Below are positions 8,939-13,352 of a stretch of 13,352 nt of DNA, piece by piece. The notes beneath the pieces are model-generated. The model did not search any database. It worked only from the letters and a program-made list of their open reading frames with translations, and had not been told where the DNA came from. This DNA is from JAWWBG01 sp033721095 (GTDB lineage Bacteria; Actinomycetota; Nitriliruptoria; Nitriliruptorales; Nitriliruptoraceae). The position numbers and the translations under genes are program-made. Numbering within the stretch: position 1 is the stretch's first letter; every line of letters starts with the position of its first letter. The stretch lies in contig JAWWBG010000053.1 of NCBI GenBank assembly GCA_033721095.1, positions 1 to 13,352 on the forward strand, given 5' to 3'.

Positions 8939-9870
8939 GGTTCGACTGCCCCCCGAAGCTCGGAAACCTTTCGCACGCCGCGGTCGGCCAGCCAGCCTCG
9001 CAGCTCCTCGATCAGGTCGCGGCCGAGGAAGGGCTCGGCGAACCCGGCGGTGCCGATGGCAACGGCGGTGGCGCCGGCGCGGATGAACTCGATGACGTCC
9101 TCGACCTTCCGGACGCCGCCCATGCCGATGATTGGCACCTGCGGAAACGCCTGGTGGACCTGGTGGACGTTGCGGATGGCCACCGGACGAATCGCTGGCC
9201 CAGACAACCCGCCGTACGTGTTGTGGATCCGTGGCTTCCCCGTCCAGGGGTCGATGGCCATCCCCAGCAGGGTGTTGATCAGGCTCAGGCCCGTCGCACC
9301 GGCCTCGAGGCAGGCACCGGCGATGGCCACGATGTCCGTCACGTCGCTGGTGAGCTTGGCGAACAGCGGCCGGTCGGTCTCGGCACGGACAGCCGCCATG
9401 ACCTCGGCAGAGTCGGGCGCCGAACACGCGAACACCAGGCCTCGATGCTCGACGTTCGGGCAGGACAGGTTGATCTCGAGGGCCGCGACGCCGCCTGCCT
9501 CCTGCAGCCTGCGCGTCACCTCGGCGTAGTCGTGGACCGACTTGCCGGCGACCGAGGCGATCGTCGTCACCCCTCGCTCGCGCAACCAGGCGAGGTCGTT
9601 GGCGATCCAGCGGTCGATGCCAGGATTCTGGAGCCCGATCGCGTTGAGCATGCCCGACGGCGTCTCGTGCATCCGCGGCGTCGGCAGGCCCTCCCGTGGC
9701 TCCAGCGTGATCGACTTCACCACGAGAGCCCCGAGCTGGTTCACGTCCCAGAAGCGGTCGATCTCGGCGCCGCTGGCAAAGCACCCGCTGGCCGTCGTGA
9801 TCGGGTTGGCCATGGCCACGCCACCGAGGTCGACGGCCAGCTCCACCGCGTCGTGTGGCAGCGACGTCAT
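8932..9870 (-). CDS. pyrD: Dihydroorotate dehydrogenase, class 1B catalytic subunit
   Basis: PyrD oxidises dihydroorotate to orotate using FMN. The class 1B enzyme works with PyrK to pass electrons to NAD+, in contrast to the membrane quinone-linked class 2 enzyme. It has 312 residues. FMN/substrate elements are NPITTASGCF at 22-31, VKSIT at 51-55 with Lys52, NLSCPN at 134-139 with Cys137 as the class 1 catalytic base, AKLTSD from 171, NTYGGLSGPAIRP at 217-229, and MGGVRKVEDVIEFI at 250-263. The ATG at 9870 overlaps the pyrK stop by 4 bp (ATGA) and gives a family-like N-terminus; nine extra codons upstream are inside pyrK and were not included. Adjacency to pyrK and the Cys base agree on class 1B. 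Confidence 0.97.
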   Translation of the reverse strand: MTSLPHDAVELAVDLGGVAMANPITTASGCFASGAEIDRFWDVNQLGALVVKSITLEPREGLPTPRMHETPSGMLNAIGLQNPGIDRWIANDLAWLRERGVTTIASVAGKSVHDYAEVTRRLQEAGGVAALEINLSCPNVEHRGLVFACSAPDSAEVMAAVRAETDRPLFAKLTSDVTDIVAIAGACLEAGATGLSLINTLLGMAIDPWTGKPRIHNTYGGLSGPAIRPVAIRNVHQVHQAFPQVPIIGMGGVRKVEDVIEFIRAGATAVAIGTAGFAEPFLGRDLIEELRGWLADRGVRKVSELRGAVEPW

Positions 9871-10699
9871 GACGGACCCCAGCGCGTGCTCTCCCATGCG
9901 ATCGCCGCGGCGTCGAAGACGGGACCGTCGATGCAGGCGCGCCGCATCCGCACGTCGTCGCCGTCCCGGACCGGGATCACGCAGGTCCAGCAGATGCCGA
10001 CGCCGCAGGCCATGTGCTCCTCGACCGCGAGCTGGGCAGTGAGCCCCGCTTCCTCCGCGGCCGCGCCGACGGCCGCCAGCATCGGCATCGGCCCGCAGGC
10101 ATACACCTGGGCGACCTGGCGCTCGGCGAGGACGGCGGGCATGGCGTCGGTCACGAGCCCCTGGACGCCGAGGCTGCCGTCGTCGGTGGTCACGACGAGC
10201 TGCGCCACGCCGGCCTCCAGCGCGGCGGTGTCGGGCAGGCGCGCCTTGGTCGCCGCCCCGACGATCGCGACCGCAGCCAGACCCCTGGCAGCCAGTCGAC
10301 CGGCCAGGAACCCGAGCGGCGCGACGCCGTAGCCACCGCCCACCAACAGCGACAGGCCACCCTCGGGCTCCGTGTAGGCAACACCCAGCGGGCCCACGAG
10401 ATCCACCGTCGCGCCGGGTTCAAGATCGGCCAAGGCGTAGGTCCCGAGGCCGTGCGCGTCAAACACGACCTCGATGACCCCCTCGTCGGCCGTGGCGATC
10501 GAGAACGGTCGGCGCAGGATCGCGCCGCGCTTGTCTACCTTGATCTCGACGAACTGCCCCGGCTCGGACCGGCTCGCGAGGACGGGCGCCTCGATCCGAA
10601 GGTGCCAGTAGGCGCCCCGACGCTCGACCGACACCACGACACCCATCGCCTGCACGGGCCCGTGCTCGCGGCCCCGCACCTCCCCCGCGGACAGGACCG

Positions 10700-10703
<4 letters not shown>
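9867..10703 (-). CDS. pyrK: Dihydroorotate dehydrogenase electron transfer subunit
   Basis: PyrK carries FAD and a 2Fe-2S cluster and moves electrons from the FMN of PyrD to NAD+; the partners form a PyrD2-PyrK2 complex. The protein has 278 residues. The flavin-binding domain is at about 20-110, with R65-P-F-S68. The NAD-binding segment LLVGGGYGVAPLGFLA is at 119-134 and YACGPMPML at 201-209. The cluster ligands are C233, C238, C241 and C257 (Cx4Cx2Cx15C), followed by DGPVF. The GTG at 10703 overlaps the carB stop by 4 bp (GTGA); an in-frame ATG (codon 20) would still precede the conserved domain. The longer upstream frame lies within carB and was rejected. Confidence 0.96.

Positions 10704-13352
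<2,649 letters not shown>

Noticed and set aside
8936..9784. Upstream extension of the pyrF frame to 9784 (524 codons)
   Set aside because: The extra part overlaps conserved pyrD in another frame and has no pyrF homology; the real start is at 8938 or 8935.

Overview
The window is high-GC, densely coded bacterial chromosome and looks like Actinomycetota. The strongest signs are an mIHF-type integration host factor, an actinobacterial-type RpoZ and CoaBC, a helicase-motif-poor PriA, and the gene order mihF-gmk-rpoZ-coaBC-metK-priA, which in actinobacteria lies close to the pyrimidine operon. I cannot place it more finely from sequence alone. A class 1B PyrD with its PyrK partner, instead of a class 2 enzyme, suggests a lineage outside the mycobacteria/streptomycetes.

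Layout from left to right. Positions 1-5263 hold six genes on the minus strand, transcribed right to left: mihF, gmk, rpoZ, coaBC, metK and the first 494 codons of priA, which runs off the left edge. Positions 5264-5423 are a divergent intergenic region. Positions 5424-7633 hold the only plus-strand gene, a monomeric-type NADP isocitrate dehydrogenase (icd) interrupted by a single-base frameshift near 6282-6286. Positions 7650-13352 hold the distal part of a pyrimidine operon on the minus strand: carB (5' end cut by the right edge), pyrK, pyrD, pyrF and pyrE. icd and pyrE converge with only 16 bp between them.

The genes work as three units. CarB, PyrK/PyrD, PyrE and PyrF cover carbamoyl phosphate synthesis, dihydroorotate oxidation, orotate phosphoribosylation and OMP decarboxylation, giving UMP. 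All four junctions in that operon are stop/start overlaps of the GTGA or ATGA type, so translational coupling is likely. The mihF-to-priA cluster combines nucleoid organisation, GMP phosphorylation, an RNA polymerase subunit, coenzyme A synthesis, S-adenosylmethionine synthesis and replication restart. icd is a central-carbon gene lying in the opposite direction between them.

No mobile element, CRISPR array, RNA gene or convincing novel system was seen; this is housekeeping DNA. The points worth a second look are the icd frameshift, an apparent non-AUG (ATC) start for rpoZ with a well-placed Shine-Dalgarno sequence, and a PriA lacking Walker motifs and with one zinc-ligand cysteine replaced by aspartate.
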